NCBI RefSeq assembly: GCF_003265705.1
Contig: NW_020312817.1
Span: forward strand, 47,857,825 to 47,921,824
Reading direction: 5' to 3'
DNA from: Callorhinus ursinus
Lineage: Eukaryota; Chordata; Mammalia; Carnivora; Otariidae
DNA: 64,000 nucleotides
In this document: positions 23,190 to 34,294 of the stretch, one piece after another
Layout of the letters: every line of letters starts with the position of its first letter
Position numbering within the stretch: position 1 is the first letter of the stretch
Notes under the pieces: generated by a model
Told to the model about the DNA's origin: nothing
The model's input: the letters and a program-made list of their open reading frames with translations, nothing else
Database searches by the model: none
Program-made: the position numbers and the translations under genes

Positions 23190-25640
23190 TACTCCAGGTT
23201 TTCTCCTCTCTCTCACCTTATATTCTCTGATTCTTTCATGATTAACTACATGTGGATGCCTACAAATGTGTATGTCTAATCACGGCCTCTCTTCTAAATT
23301 CCATGGTTATTGAGCATTTCCTTGGCGAGATGCTGACTAAAGCATAGATTAGTATTAATAATACTGCATGTATTATATTATCTCCTAACTTTCTTCTTAT
23401 GAGCTATTCCTGATATGTGTTAATGATAACAGTCATTGCCTGGAAAGCTGTTGAATTTTTTTTTTTTATCTCTCTCCAACCAGCCAGAAGGCATTCAGGA
23501 TGCAATAAAAGAGACCAAATTCCTCTTAAATATTTCCTCTTAACCTACCTAAAAATATAGTATTGGTCCTCTGCTCATATGTGTTTTTCTAAATAAATAC
23601 TCTGTTAGAAAGAAATATCTCTTAAATATTGTACATGTTATGTTTTGTGTAGTAAATCAATAGGATTTTCTCTTCAGCGATATTGTTTTATTTAATTTCT
23701 AAGGGCAATGAGAACTTCTCACTGTAAAAACCAAGAAACAGATTTATGCATGCCCCTCATTTCTGAGATACCACGGAATCCTTTTTGTTAAATGAGTTAG
23801 AGTCCTATATATATCATGTGCCTGGTCACTTTTGTGGACACTGGGCCCAGTTACTACAGTGTGAAACAGATGGGTGATGAAAAATGAATCCAATGTCCTA
23901 ATAAATAATCTTTGGAGAAAGCAGTAATTGAAAAAGAACAATCTAGTTAAGATACACACTTTCATATGAATAGAGAGAAAGGGAATTTTGGTGCCATTGC
24001 CCACAGGTACTGGAGAGTTACGTTTCTTCACCATGTCGTGATCATCAAGAGTGGGAGAAGATAAGAGTTAAGTTTATATACGGGGCTCAACATGTTGAGC
24101 AAATGCTACTCCCATTACAACGTAGTTTACCTGCAGTTGAATCTCAGTTCTGGTCCTCATAGTTATTTATGTTTCTCTCACCAACTAGATGATAATGAAA
24201 AAAAAAAATAGCTCCCAGATTTTGGGAGGATTAGATGAACTTTCTCGTTTAAATTAGCACACTTCATTGCATGTGTTCAAGAAAACTTAATTCCCCTTTA
24301 TTTTCTGTACTTTTTTGGGAATTTCTGAAGCAACACATTAAATATAAATATAATTCAGTTGTAGGAATTAAAAGTATCTTCTGAGCTATATTAATAGCCA
24401 TATAGAGAATAGTTTAAAGGAACTCTACAGGGACATTTCCCACCTAACATATAGGTGATTCTAAGGAAAAGAATGGCTGTTTCAAACTGTTATTTTTTTT
24501 CCTGAATAGTTTATAAATGATAGTTTTGTGTGTCACTTGTAGTTTTAAGGAAACAAAAGAATATTAGTCATTTGTTTGTCTTTTTTTCTTCCATAATAAA
24601 ATATATTAGCTTACACTGCTATTTATGCATATATAATGAGCCTGACGATCTTCCCATAATATGAATTTAAACTGAAATTCCAAATGATATGCAAATGAGT
24701 TATTTCATAAATGGGGCATGATTTAAACATGTCAAACTCATTGATTTAGTTTGATGTTTTAGAAAATAAAATACGAGACAAATAATAAAAAATAATGCAT
24801 TCCATTTGCTACAAGAATACACTAGGCAAAATCAGAGTGGTATCTATCATATACATACTTATAATATTATATAAATATATTAGCACAAATTATAGGACAT
24901 CATCCCAATAATATTGCTTTCTAAGAGGGAAAGCATTTCCCACCATTTTGTTCTTGTGCTTATTGATTTCTTGTTGTCACCATGGAGGTGACAAAGATGG
25001 ACGGTGGTGATACACTTATCTATGTGCCATAGCTGTCCCTTTTACAAAGTGGAAAAGCAATCTACTTATGTGATGTTGCAGACCAGATTCTCCCCTCTGA
25101 AACCAATTCAGAATTCCCCTTGTTATCTTCTGGGTGTGTCAGAAGATATTTAGGAATGAGGTGTATCCCAAAGAGAAAATAAGAATAAACCACACTATTT
25201 TCAAACTGATTCCTTCATGATTCATGACACAAGAATACAATTTGTTCGTACTCATACAGATAAATTAACAATGACACTATTATACCATTTCCAGTACTCT
25301 GTTACATAAATGGATTTTGCATAATTTATGCAAATGTATTGCTATATATTCAGCTGAACCATTAAATCACTTCATTTCCAAATATCTACTCAATTGAACT
25401 AATGAAATTGTAGAACATTGTCAAATAATAACAGGCTACAGCTACAGAGACAGCTGTCAATATCATTCCACTCCGATTCATTCCTTACTTATAAGCATTT
25501 TCCTTGATATTTAGGTATTGGAAACAATGGTAGAGTAATTTTGTACAACTTCTGGATTCAAGAAATAAGTGCAGAAAAGTGAATAATTTTGAATAAAATC
25601 TCCCTGAAATTATGACATAATAATTTAGTTTTCCAATTCA
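23190..25640. other. Repeat-poor block, no gene recognised
   Basis: About 2.4 kb with no confident repeat. Contains an octamer-type word atgcaaat at 24693-24700 and several non-repetitive AT-rich segments. Could hold conserved non-coding DNA, which cannot be judged from one sequence. Confidence 0.45.
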
Positions 25641-26460
25641 TCATTCCTCTCTTTCTTTTCCCTTTTCCATCCTGAACAAATCCAGCTGCTATTTCTGGTT
25701 TCTATATTTTCTTAATAATCTGCCACTCTCCCCTTCACCCAGTGTTGAAGCCTAGTAATATCACTGATCCTATTTCTTCTTCATGTCCCATGACAAACAT
25801 ATCATCAATTTTTGTCAGTTTTTCTTTTTCAATCTCCCACAAACATCCTTGCTCCATATTCCTAGCTGCCAACATATTTCAAATTTAAGCTCTCACTTGT
25901 GACTAGCTAGACTATTGTAATATTGCCAATGACTTCCCTATCACCAGTCTCTTGCCCGCTCTATCTGGCACCCTGAGACCTCAAGTACTGCCTTGATTGC
26001 GACCTTCCTCTGCTAAAAATCTTTCAGTGACTCTCAAATGACTGCCTCATCATTTCAGATTTAGAATGAATAAAACTATGACCCTGGTTTACATTTAAAT
26101 TTGTGCTTTATATCTCACTATTCCATAAACCTAGGCAAGCTGTTACATTCACTATCATGCATTATCCTCTGATGGTATCATTATACCTTTGCTTTTTTGC
26201 CATACCTTCTATAAAGAATATTCTAACCATAACCTTTACCTCTGAAAACCCTACTTATAAGACCCCTTCCTTAAGCAATCTTTCAATATTTCTCTAATGG
26301 TTTTATTGCACTCCCGCACTTATCTTAGCTGTTTTGTACTTTACTCAATTATGTAAGTTGTTTTTTGTCACTCGGAGGACAGAATTAGCATGTCAATTTT
26401 TGCCCTTAATAGTATTTTTATAATCTTTATGTAGTAGACTTTTATATAAATGTACAAATG
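25640..26460 (+). repeat. L2 LINE, long sense fragment
   Basis: Sense L2 order over about 800 bp: ctagactattgtaatattgc and caatgacttccctatcacca near 25910-25945, tgctaaaaatctttcagtga near 26012, atttagaatgaataaaacta near 26060, acccctt-ccttaagcaatc near 26263 and ttttattgcactcccgcact near 26301. The open frame at 26103-26297 is incidental. Confidence 0.6.
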
Positions 26461-26461
26461 G

Positions 26462-26545
26462 CCATTGTATACATGTACATATGTGTATGTATACATATAC
26501 ATATATGCACACACATCTCATGACACACACAAACACACATAATTT
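26462..26545. repeat. Compound (TA/CA)n microsatellite-like tract
   Basis: Alternating purine-pyrimidine words (gtacatatgtgtatgtatac, then cacacacaaacacacat) with interruptions. Confidence 0.7.
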
Positions 26546-26863
26546 CTCTCATCACTACTTGTACTCTCCCTCGAGGCTTATGAGAACCTTGGACTTAAGG
26601 CAAAAATCCTATAATGTTCATCTTGTTAGAATATGAGATCCCTCATTAACTCAGAGTATTAAATGAAACAGTTGAGTTAGTAACCAAATCGACAAGGAAC
26701 CAGTTGAATATATGTACGATTAGGGACTTTATCATTTTGTTCTTAGATTAATTATATGGTTCATTATACTGGAATGTGTGCTTAATTCAAACTAGTTTTT
26801 CCCTTAGATTTTGGTCCTTGCCATCTGGGCTTATATGCTTTCCCTTTAAAAATAAGAATTGTA

Positions 26864-27050
26864 GGGGCGCCTGGGTGGCTTAGTCTTTAAGTGTCTGCCT
26901 TCGGCTCAGGTTGTGGTCCCAGGGTCCTGGGATCGAGCCCCACATCGGGCTCCCTGCTCAGCGAGAAGCCTGCTTCTCCTTTTCTCACTCCCCCGCTTGT
27001 GTTCCCTCTCTTGCTGTGTCTCTCTCTGTCAAATAAACAAATAAAATCTT
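26864..27050 (+). mobile_element. CAN SINE (SINEC), first unit of a double insertion
   Basis: ggggcgcctgggtggcttag head, body with gggtcctgggatcgagcccc, CT-rich tract and AAATAAACAAATAAAATCTTT tail. A 10-bp duplication aagaattgta is at 26854-26863 on the left and at 27146-27155 beyond the second SINE unit, so the pair shares one outer TSD. The open frame at 26891-27136 is SINE-derived. Confidence 0.9.
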
Positions 27051-27079
27051 TAAAATATATATATATACATATGAATGGA

Positions 27080-27145
27080 GGGGTGCCTGGGTGGCTCAGT
27101 CAGGTAAGCGTCTGCCTTAAAAAAAAAAATCTTTAAAAAAAAAAG
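27080..27145 (+). mobile_element. Internally deleted CAN SINE
   Basis: A SINE head of 39 bp (ggggtgcctgggtggctcag through gcgtctgcctt) joins directly to an A-run plus aatctttaaaaaaaaaa tail; the body is missing. It lies about 30 bp downstream of the tail of the full SINE and shares the outer TSD. Confidence 0.85.
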
Positions 27146-27155
27146 AAGAATTGTA

Positions 27156-27939
27156 TTTTACATGTCTGACTGTAACAAAATAAGAATTATAATAACCAAT
27201 GGAAACTAAGAATGAAGAACTTGGCCCAAACAAAGAGAACAAATTTTAAATGAAAATGACATATACATGATACACCAGCATCTTCTCTGAGTAAGAATGA
27301 ACTGATGGTATTTTTCAGCACCACTGTGTAAAGTTATCAGTTCACATATTCTATTCAAAGTACTGAGGTCACCATAAAACAGATGAACCTTTTTTCTCTG
27401 TCATCTATTTATTGTTATGAGAAGACAACTAATCCATGAGTAAAAGAGCTCAAGAAAATTAACTAACAACCAAAGCACACATTTATAAATTAACTTCATC
27501 ACTTTAAATGTTTCCCCAACACTAATTTCTTCATTTAAGTTGATGATTTGAGTTCATTTGTTTAAATGCCCTTCCTCTCCATTTTTCATTAAATTTACTA
27601 AGGAAATGGGTGAGAAAAATGTCTATAACAACACGAAATCAGGAAAAGCTGGCATCGCCAAGCTGAGGGTTTTCTGTAAGAAACTTCATGAGACCAGATT
27701 GAGGAAAGGAAAGACTACAGGAGTAAAGAAACCAAAAGATTTTCTGGGAAATTAGTGGGCAGAATCCCCAGCAAGACATCCTTCAGGCTTATGGGAAAGG
27801 GCAGGATATGGAGGCAGTGAGGTGGTTGGATATGAGACAGACAGGGCTCTCAATCGTATATAGAACTTGGCACAATAAAAGCAACAAAAGAAAGATATCT
27901 ATCATCTTTCCTACATGGAATGTGGTTTGGTAGTACCAG
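27156..27939. other. Unassigned sequence, nothing recognised
   Basis: No gene or confident repeat. The lysine-rich open frame at 27558-27755 has no recognisable domain. Confidence 0.45.
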
Positions 27940-28053
27940 ACAAATCTCTCCCTGCTTGAATTCTACCTGACAGAGTCTAAACACAAAGAGTTGAGTCTAA
28001 ACACAAATCTCTCCCTGCTTGAATTCTACCTGACAGAGTCTAAACACAAAGAG
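27940..28053. repeat. Perfect 51-bp direct tandem duplication
   Basis: Bases 27940-27990 and 28003-28053 are identical over 51 bp (starting acaaatctctccctgcttga), separated by 12 bp whose sequence (ttgagtctaaac) repeats the end of the unit, giving a 63-bp period. Not part of any repeat family I recognise. Confidence 0.95.
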
Positions 28054-28419
28054 AATGTTGCACACCCTAATGTGGGTGGAACATTCTCCAGGTTGACTGT
28101 CCTTTGTGCTCCAAGATGGGTGCCATATTTCTTGAATCACATCTATCCTCTTTCTTATTTTTCTCCTTCGTTTCACTAAAGCACATGCTTAAGAAACTTC
28201 CTATGAAGTACTTAGAAGGTATTTTTCCTCAATTCTTGCCTGCCTGAATATTTTTAAAATGCATTGGCCTGGTATTTTGAAATAACTTTCTCTTAAGACT
28301 TGAAGGTTTGATTCCAATTCCACTAGTGTACATCGCACTCTTGGTAAGAAAAATAACAATCCCTGTATAATTTTAGTCTCTTGTGGCAAAGTGTTTGGTT
28401 TTTGCCTCACTTTTTTCAA

Positions 28420-28810
28420 AATTATTTTCTCTTTTAGATTTGTCTTTTCTGTCTCTAATACTCACAGTGATGTGTCCAGTTGTTTGTCTTTTTCATTTAT
28501 TAGGCTAAATACTCAGTGGCCTCTTTTGAATCTTAGAACTATGTCCTTCAACTCTAAGAAATTTCTTGTATTTTAGTTTTTATAATTTCCCTCCTCAGTG
28601 TTACCTCTATTCAATTCTTTCTGCAACTCTTTAGTGTAAAGTTAGAGCTTGTGGCTTGATCTCAAGTTCATCTCTTTGTCTCTCATATTTCCTTCCCCCT
28701 CTTTTTTTGCTGTATTGTATGAAAAAATTTCTTCAACTTTATCTTCTTATCTGAATATTTATTTTATAATCATTTTTAATTTCTAAGAGTTCTTCTTTGT
28801 TCTCTTATTG
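28420..28810 (-). repeat. Old L1 5' UTR/ORF1-region fragment, antisense
   Basis: ttcttcaactttatcttctt near 28730, then tttttaatttctaagagttc and ttctttgttctctta near 28773-28807, follow the antisense order of an old mammalian L1 5' region. Confidence 0.45.
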
Positions 28811-28879
28811 TTTAATGATTCTGTCACCAATTCTGATGTGCTGGAGGGGCAGGGGGATTTCTCCATACAGTCAAGCAAT

Positions 28880-29530
28880 TCTCTGATGTCTACTGGGTGT
28901 CCTACCATTCAACTCAATGTTGACACTAATTGGAGACAAAAGAGGACTTCAACTACGTCCATTTTGATCTCAGTCTGTACTTTCAGATTAAGTTCTTTCC
29001 AGCTTATCTCTTAACTCAGGCAAAAGACCTACCAGACAAAACATCCCATGATGGAACTACATCCTCTAGCAATAAGGACTCCCTTCACACCAGCAAGACT
29101 CTAAGTGACTGACCCCAAGACAGTGATCAACCTGACCTTTACTGCCCACCTGCATGTACCCACTGACCTTTGTCCCACATTTTCCTTATATAAAACTAGA
29201 AGTGTTGGGATGCCTGGGTGGCTCAGTCAGTTAAACATCTGCCTTTGGCTCAGGTCATGATCCCAGGGTCTTGGAATAGAGCCCCACATCAGCAGGGAGC
29301 CTGCTTCTCCCTCTCACCCCCTCTGCTTGTGCTTTCTCTTTCAAATAAATAAAAAATCTTTAAAAAAAATAAAACTAAGTATTTTCAGCACTTTGGAGTT
29401 AATCTTTGAGACATTAGTCCACTGTCTTCCTGATGTTGGCCTTACTGAAATAAATAACTTTCTAGTTTCACCACCACTAGTCTCTCTGCCTTTGGATTTT
29501 GTCAACAGCAAGTAACCAAACCTGGTATGT
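28880..29530 (+). repeat. LTR-like block, probable class I ERV LTR, split by a SINE
   Basis: A TATA-like ttatataaaacta at 29186-29198 is followed, after removal of the SINE at 29207-29369, by cttactgaaataaataactt (29440-29459, polyadenylation-like) and caccaccactagtctctctg then ttggattttgtcaacagcaa. This ending resembles class I mammalian LTRs. The left edge is uncertain. Non-coding. Confidence 0.4.
29207..29369 (+). mobile_element. CAN SINE (SINEC)
   Basis: Head gggatgcctgggtggctcag with diverged body (ctcaggtcatgatcccaggg), CT tract and aataaataaaaaatctttaa tail. Likely TSD ataaaacta at 29190-29198 and 29369-29377; the head is a few bases from the left copy. More diverged than the other plus-strand SINEs. 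The open frame at 29327-29515 starts in its tail. Confidence 0.88.
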
Positions 29531-29829
29531 TTGGGACTGATAGAATAGACAGTTAGTTAGACATGGACTGGAGGCAAAGGAGGTGATAAATAGGTGACAC
29601 ATTAGAAACTGAGGAACAACATTCTGACTTTGTGACCTTTAACATCTTGGCCTTATGGCTTCCAACACCCCAGAGCTGACAAACTGAGAGCCATAGGAGC
29701 AGAACATGGGCTCTTCTCTTCAACCTCTGCCCCAGGGTGACCTATAGTTTCATTATAAACATTTATAATGTTTATATTATATTTATAATATAAGAGTATT
29801 CTCTAACTAAGGTGTAGGTAAGGTGTAAG

Positions 29830-30600
29830 GGCATTCTGTAGATGACCAATCCTGTTCTTGTGCAAATTTATTTTGGCAATTTCGTTTTTTACCTTTTCAT
29901 ATAAATTTTAGAATCAGCTTGCTGGTATCTATAAAACATCTTGCTAGGAATTTGATTGGAATTTTGAGTTTATAGATTAATATGGGGAAAATTAACATCT
30001 TAGCAATATTGTCTTCTAACTCACAAACAGTATATATTGCCATTTATAAAAATCAAATTTCATTTTTTTCATCAGTATTTTGTAATTTTTAGCATATAGA
30101 CCTGGTCAAAATTTTGAAATTCCTTGTTTACTGGGAATTTTTATCAACTAGATACTGAATTTTGATGAAGATTTTTTCTGCATCTATTCAGATGATCATA
30201 GAGTTTTCCCTTTCTTGGTCTATTGATATGAGTAACACTGATGTGTTTTTGAATGACCAGCTTTGTATTCCTGAGGTAAATCTCACTTTGCAGTGATATA
30301 TTATCCTTTTTTTATATTGCTATTCTCTGATTGTATTGTATTCACTGAAATTTTGTTGAGGATTTTTGCATTTCGGTTTAAGAGCCCTCTCACTCAGTAG
30401 TTTGAGTTTCTTGTAATGTTTTTATCTGGTTTTGGTATCACAGTAAGCTTGGCCTCATAAAATAAATGGAGGAGTAGTTTTGGTTTTTCTACTTCCTGAA
30501 AAAATATGTTTGAATTTGTATTATTTCTTTCTTAAAGATTTGAACAATTCAACAGTGAAACCACCTAGGTCTGGAATGTTATTTCTTGGAGGGGAGGGAG
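29830..30600 (-). repeat. Old L1 ORF2 fragment, antisense
   Basis: Antisense L1 reverse-transcriptase region: atttgattggaattttgagt near 29953, tctgcatctattcagatgat near 30177, tttgtattcctgaggtaaat near 30264, gttgaggatttttgcatttc near 30355 and tctggttttggtatcacagt near 30425. No frame is intact. Confidence 0.7.
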
Positions 30601-30608
30601 ACCTATAC

Positions 30609-30675
30609 AAAAATTCAATTTGGGAAGATAGATACATAGATATATGGATACATGTAGATTAGATTAGATACATAG
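30609..30675. repeat. (GATA)n-like imperfect tetranucleotide tract
   Basis: Runs of gata/gatt/cata words (aagatagatacatagatata) with many interruptions. Confidence 0.6.
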
Positions 30676-31155
30676 ATGAAGAAATAGTTCTTCTCCTTTG
30701 TTTTCCTTTATTTCTATTATAAGAACATGTTGCTTTTCTAAAAAAAAAAAAGCTCTTTTAAATTGTAGTGGGATTAAAGAATCTAATTAATTCAAGTGTT
30801 CATTTGGAACAACAAAAGAATAAAAATGAAAAAGTAAAAAAATTTTAAAAATAACAAGAGCTACATAATAATAAGAGCTACACAATAATAACTGAAATAA
30901 GACATTGGTTCTATAGGAATTAACAGGTCAATTAAATGAAAAGAATATAAGAAATGTGGGAATAAGAGAGAAAAAATTTAGTGATATAGATGGCTTTTAT
31001 AACTGGAAAAATTCTGGGTTTTTCAATTTTAGATATTGGGTCAAAAAATTATTGATGAACTAAACACATTACAAAAAAATATTCTCAGGTAGATTAAATA
31101 TTGAAATTTAAGACATCAAAGACAGAATTGCCATTAGAAAATACAGATGGATATA

Positions 31156-31749
31156 TGTGTGCTATGGATTGAATCATGTCCCCCACAGAAATCCATATGA
31201 TGAAGCCTTAAGCCCCAATGTGACTGTGTTTGGAGCTAGGGCCTTTAAGGAGGTAATTAAGATTATAAGAGGACAGAGGGTTCTAGAGGGGAGGAGGGTG
31301 GGGGGATGGGTTAGCCTGGTGATGGGTATTAAAGAGGGCACATTCTGCGTGGAGCACTGGGTGTTATGCACAAACAATGAATCATGGAACACTACATCAA
31401 GAACTAATGATGTAATGTATGGTGATCAACATAACAATAAAAAATTTAAAAAAAGATTATAAGAGGACACACAGGTGAGACTCTAATCCTATAGGACTAG
31501 TGTTCTTATAAAAAGAGAAAGAGACACTAGGTATTTTTCTCTTCATGAATGCACAGAGGAAAGGACATGTGAAACCACAGTGATAAGGCAGTGGTCTGCA
31601 AGCCAAGAATAGGGGCATCCCCAGAAACTAACCCTGCTGGCACCTTGATCTTAGACCTCCAGCCTCCAGAATGGTGAGAAAATAGGTGCCTGTTGTTTAA
31701 CCACCCAGTTTATGGTATTTTGTTATGGAACCCTGAATGGACTCATACA
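31156..31749 (+). repeat. MaLR LTR (MLT1 class), split by a young L1
   Basis: LTR of the ERVL-MaLR group: start gtgctatggattgaatcatg (31159), ccaatgtgactgtgtttgga, agggcctttaaggaggtaat, then after the inserted L1 ctctaatcctataggactag, accttgatcttagacctcca, tgttgtttaaccacccagtt and the end gaatggactcatacaa. Non-coding; no internal region of the element is next to it. Confidence 0.75.
31276..31452 (+). mobile_element. Young L1, very short 3' end fragment
   Basis: Only the last 177 bp of the carnivore L1 (from gagggttctagaggggagga to an ACAATAAAAAATTTAAAAA tail). Perfect 17-bp TSD aagattataagaggaca at 31259-31275 and 31453-31469. Overlapping 72-101 codon frames are noise. Confidence 0.93.
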
Positions 31750-32939
31750 ATGTGCAAAATATGTGTATGTGTTTGGGGGGCAGGAGGGAATCACAAAGTA
31801 AATGGATAGATTTGATGTAATGAAAATTTAAATATTGAATCAATTAGGAAAAAAAACTACCAATAATAGTAAAACACAGATAACACACTACAAAATACTT
31901 GCAACACATTCTAGAAGAAGCTGGAATAAAAAAGTGAATAAAAGATTAACTTTCTAGATAGAAGTTAAATACACAATTTAGGAAAAAGTGCTATGTGTCC
32001 AGCAGCATGAATAAAGTGTTCAACTTCAGAAATGATCAAATAAATAAAAATTACAATAACAAAGAAATGCCATTAGAAATGTTAAAAACAAGGATAATAA
32101 ACAGTGTTATCAAAGTGAAGAAAAATAAGCATGATATAATACATGTTTAAGAAAGTAAACTCAGATATTCAGTTGAAAAGTCAGATTGTGAACATCTATC
32201 CAAATCATATTCTTTGACACAGTTTTACATTCCTAAAAATTTACTCAAAAAAAAGTTTAACAATTAACATTTTAATTACAGAAATAAGTTAAAAGTGGTG
32301 GCGTGTTTTGTTCTTTGTTTTGTTTTTACTAACAGAGAGACAAATACATTGTGGATAAAAATACATGAAAAAATGGAGTAGGTCATAAGTTAAAGAGGGG
32401 AATTATTGGTTAGAATTTCTCACCACATTGGGCAGATCTTGGAGCAGTCTAATGAGAAGAATTTGTAAAACTGTTTAGCAGACTTTAGTTGGCCAAAGAA
32501 AATGTATTTTCCCACTCATTATATTTGAAATAGATGGTAATATGCCTATCACGCTTTTAAATATTAAATAAAACATAGTAGCTAAATTGTACCATATAGT
32601 TTTATATATAAGGTCTGCTACACTCAGATGCTTTAGGAGACGGTAGGAACACACACACACATGCTTGCATGTGCACGCATGGTATCTAGGAAGATTTGTG
32701 CCTCAGGAAGGTGATTACCCAGGGAGTATGCAAAATTTCAGCTACATGCCATTCACTGTGGCATTGTTCACGATAGCAAAAATATCTAAATAAAAGAAAC
32801 TGAAGAAATTATGATGGAAAAATATATAACTATTAAAATTATGCTGTAGGAAAGAGAAATTTTAACAAAATTAGATGATGTAAGCATTAAAAAGCCTGCT
32901 TTTAACTGTATGAATATTATCATCACATTAGGAAGGATA

Positions 32940-33790
32940 TAATTCTTCAACAAATATTTATTGAGTCCTATTATATGCCTGATAGTTTAAGGCATAAGAT
33001 ATGCTATCACAAGAAAATTATTCCAGTGACCACAACAAAGGTTACATAGAATTTAAATATGCATTTAGCTGATGTCTGTGAAGCTCACGATGAGCAAGTG
33101 ACTTCCAGACTAATACCAGGGCAATGTTTTTATGAGCTAAGGGAAGGTCAATTATTTAACCCTGTGGTTTGGGCTCAGGAAGCTGTTTTTTGTTTGTAAA
33201 CCAAATGTGCCCTGTTTCCTATTTTCATGCTCCTTGCTTGGGATCACTGGTGTAATCCAATCAGCTAGGAAAGACAGACAGAAGGGGGAGGGAGAAGGAA
33301 AGTGGAAGGGATCAAAGAGGAAGGACAAGGGGTAAACCGAGGAACCCCTATCATGTTGGTTTTAGTCACTTCACAAAGCAGTCAACCAATGAAGTTAGCA
33401 TGGTGATAGGAGGAAAGTGACAGTCAGTAAAACAAATGTATACTATCAGGAGTTAGGTGCTGTGAAGAAGATTACAGCAGGTTAAGGAACACAGGGAGTA
33501 GCAGGGCCCAGTGAATATGTGTTGTGGGGTTGGTGCAATGTGAAAAGGATGATCAGGAAAAGTTTCACTGATTAAGATGTGTAAGGAACGAATTGAGATG
33601 AGCCACTTGTGTAATTGGGGCAGCGTTCCAAAGTGCAGGGAATGGCAATGCAAAGTGTTTTGCTTGGCCTATTCAAGATACAGCAAAGAGGCCACAGTAA
33701 CTATAGTAACAAGACTGGGGAGAGAGGGAGAGACATGATATGAGTTCAGAAAGACAGAGGGTAGGGAAAGGCAGATTAAATACATTCTTG
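32940..33790 (-). repeat. L2 LINE fragment, antisense
   Basis: tcaacaaatatttattgagt at 32948, tatgcctgatagtttaaggc, then a diverged middle and aagtgcagggaatggcaatg near 33631, gcaaagaggccacagtaact near 33682. Ordered like antisense L2, with unassigned sequence at 33120-33400. Confidence 0.5.
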
Positions 33791-34290
33791 TACACTATCG
33801 TATACATTCTTGTTTTTTACTTCTGTAAGATGGCTATCTCATCAGATAGATGTACTAATGCCCTAAATGGCAGTTATAAAAATTAGTTTAAAAAAACTTT
33901 ATTGCAAATGCAGAATGTGCTACAAAATCCAAAAATAAAATTGCATAATTAGAAATTGTAAGCATTTTTTGAGAATGATGTAACAAATTTAGGTTAAAGA
34001 GATCCAGGCAAGAATAAAATAAAAATCATTATGAGCAGTAAAAAATTGAAGGCAATGCCTTTCCACTTAACATTTCTTAGGCAGCACATATTTTCCTATG
34101 ATCTATAAGAAAATGTGAAGAGATTAGTATTTTACTTCCTTAAATATATAATTCCATAATAATATATTTTATGTAACAGAAAAACAAAGTAGATTGCCTT
34201 CAAAATAGATAATTTTGTTAAAACACAGTTTTCCCTACCCAACTCTTTTTCAAAGAATTCTTAAAACAACACAATGTAAATTTTTTTTCT
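33791..34290. other. Unassigned AT-rich sequence
   Basis: No gene or confident repeat. Confidence 0.4.
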
Positions 34291-34294
34291 AATT

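Larger units (their letters stand above)
30770..32930 (+). repeat. Old L1 ORF2 to 3' region, interrupted
   Basis: Left part 30770-31155 (ttcatttggaacaacaaaag, gacattggttctataggaat) and right part 31750-32930 (gatgtaatgaaaatttaaat, aagaaatgccattagaaatg, gccattcactgtggcattgt) are consecutive segments of one degraded sense L1, separated by a MaLR LTR. No open frame of length survives. Confidence 0.6.
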
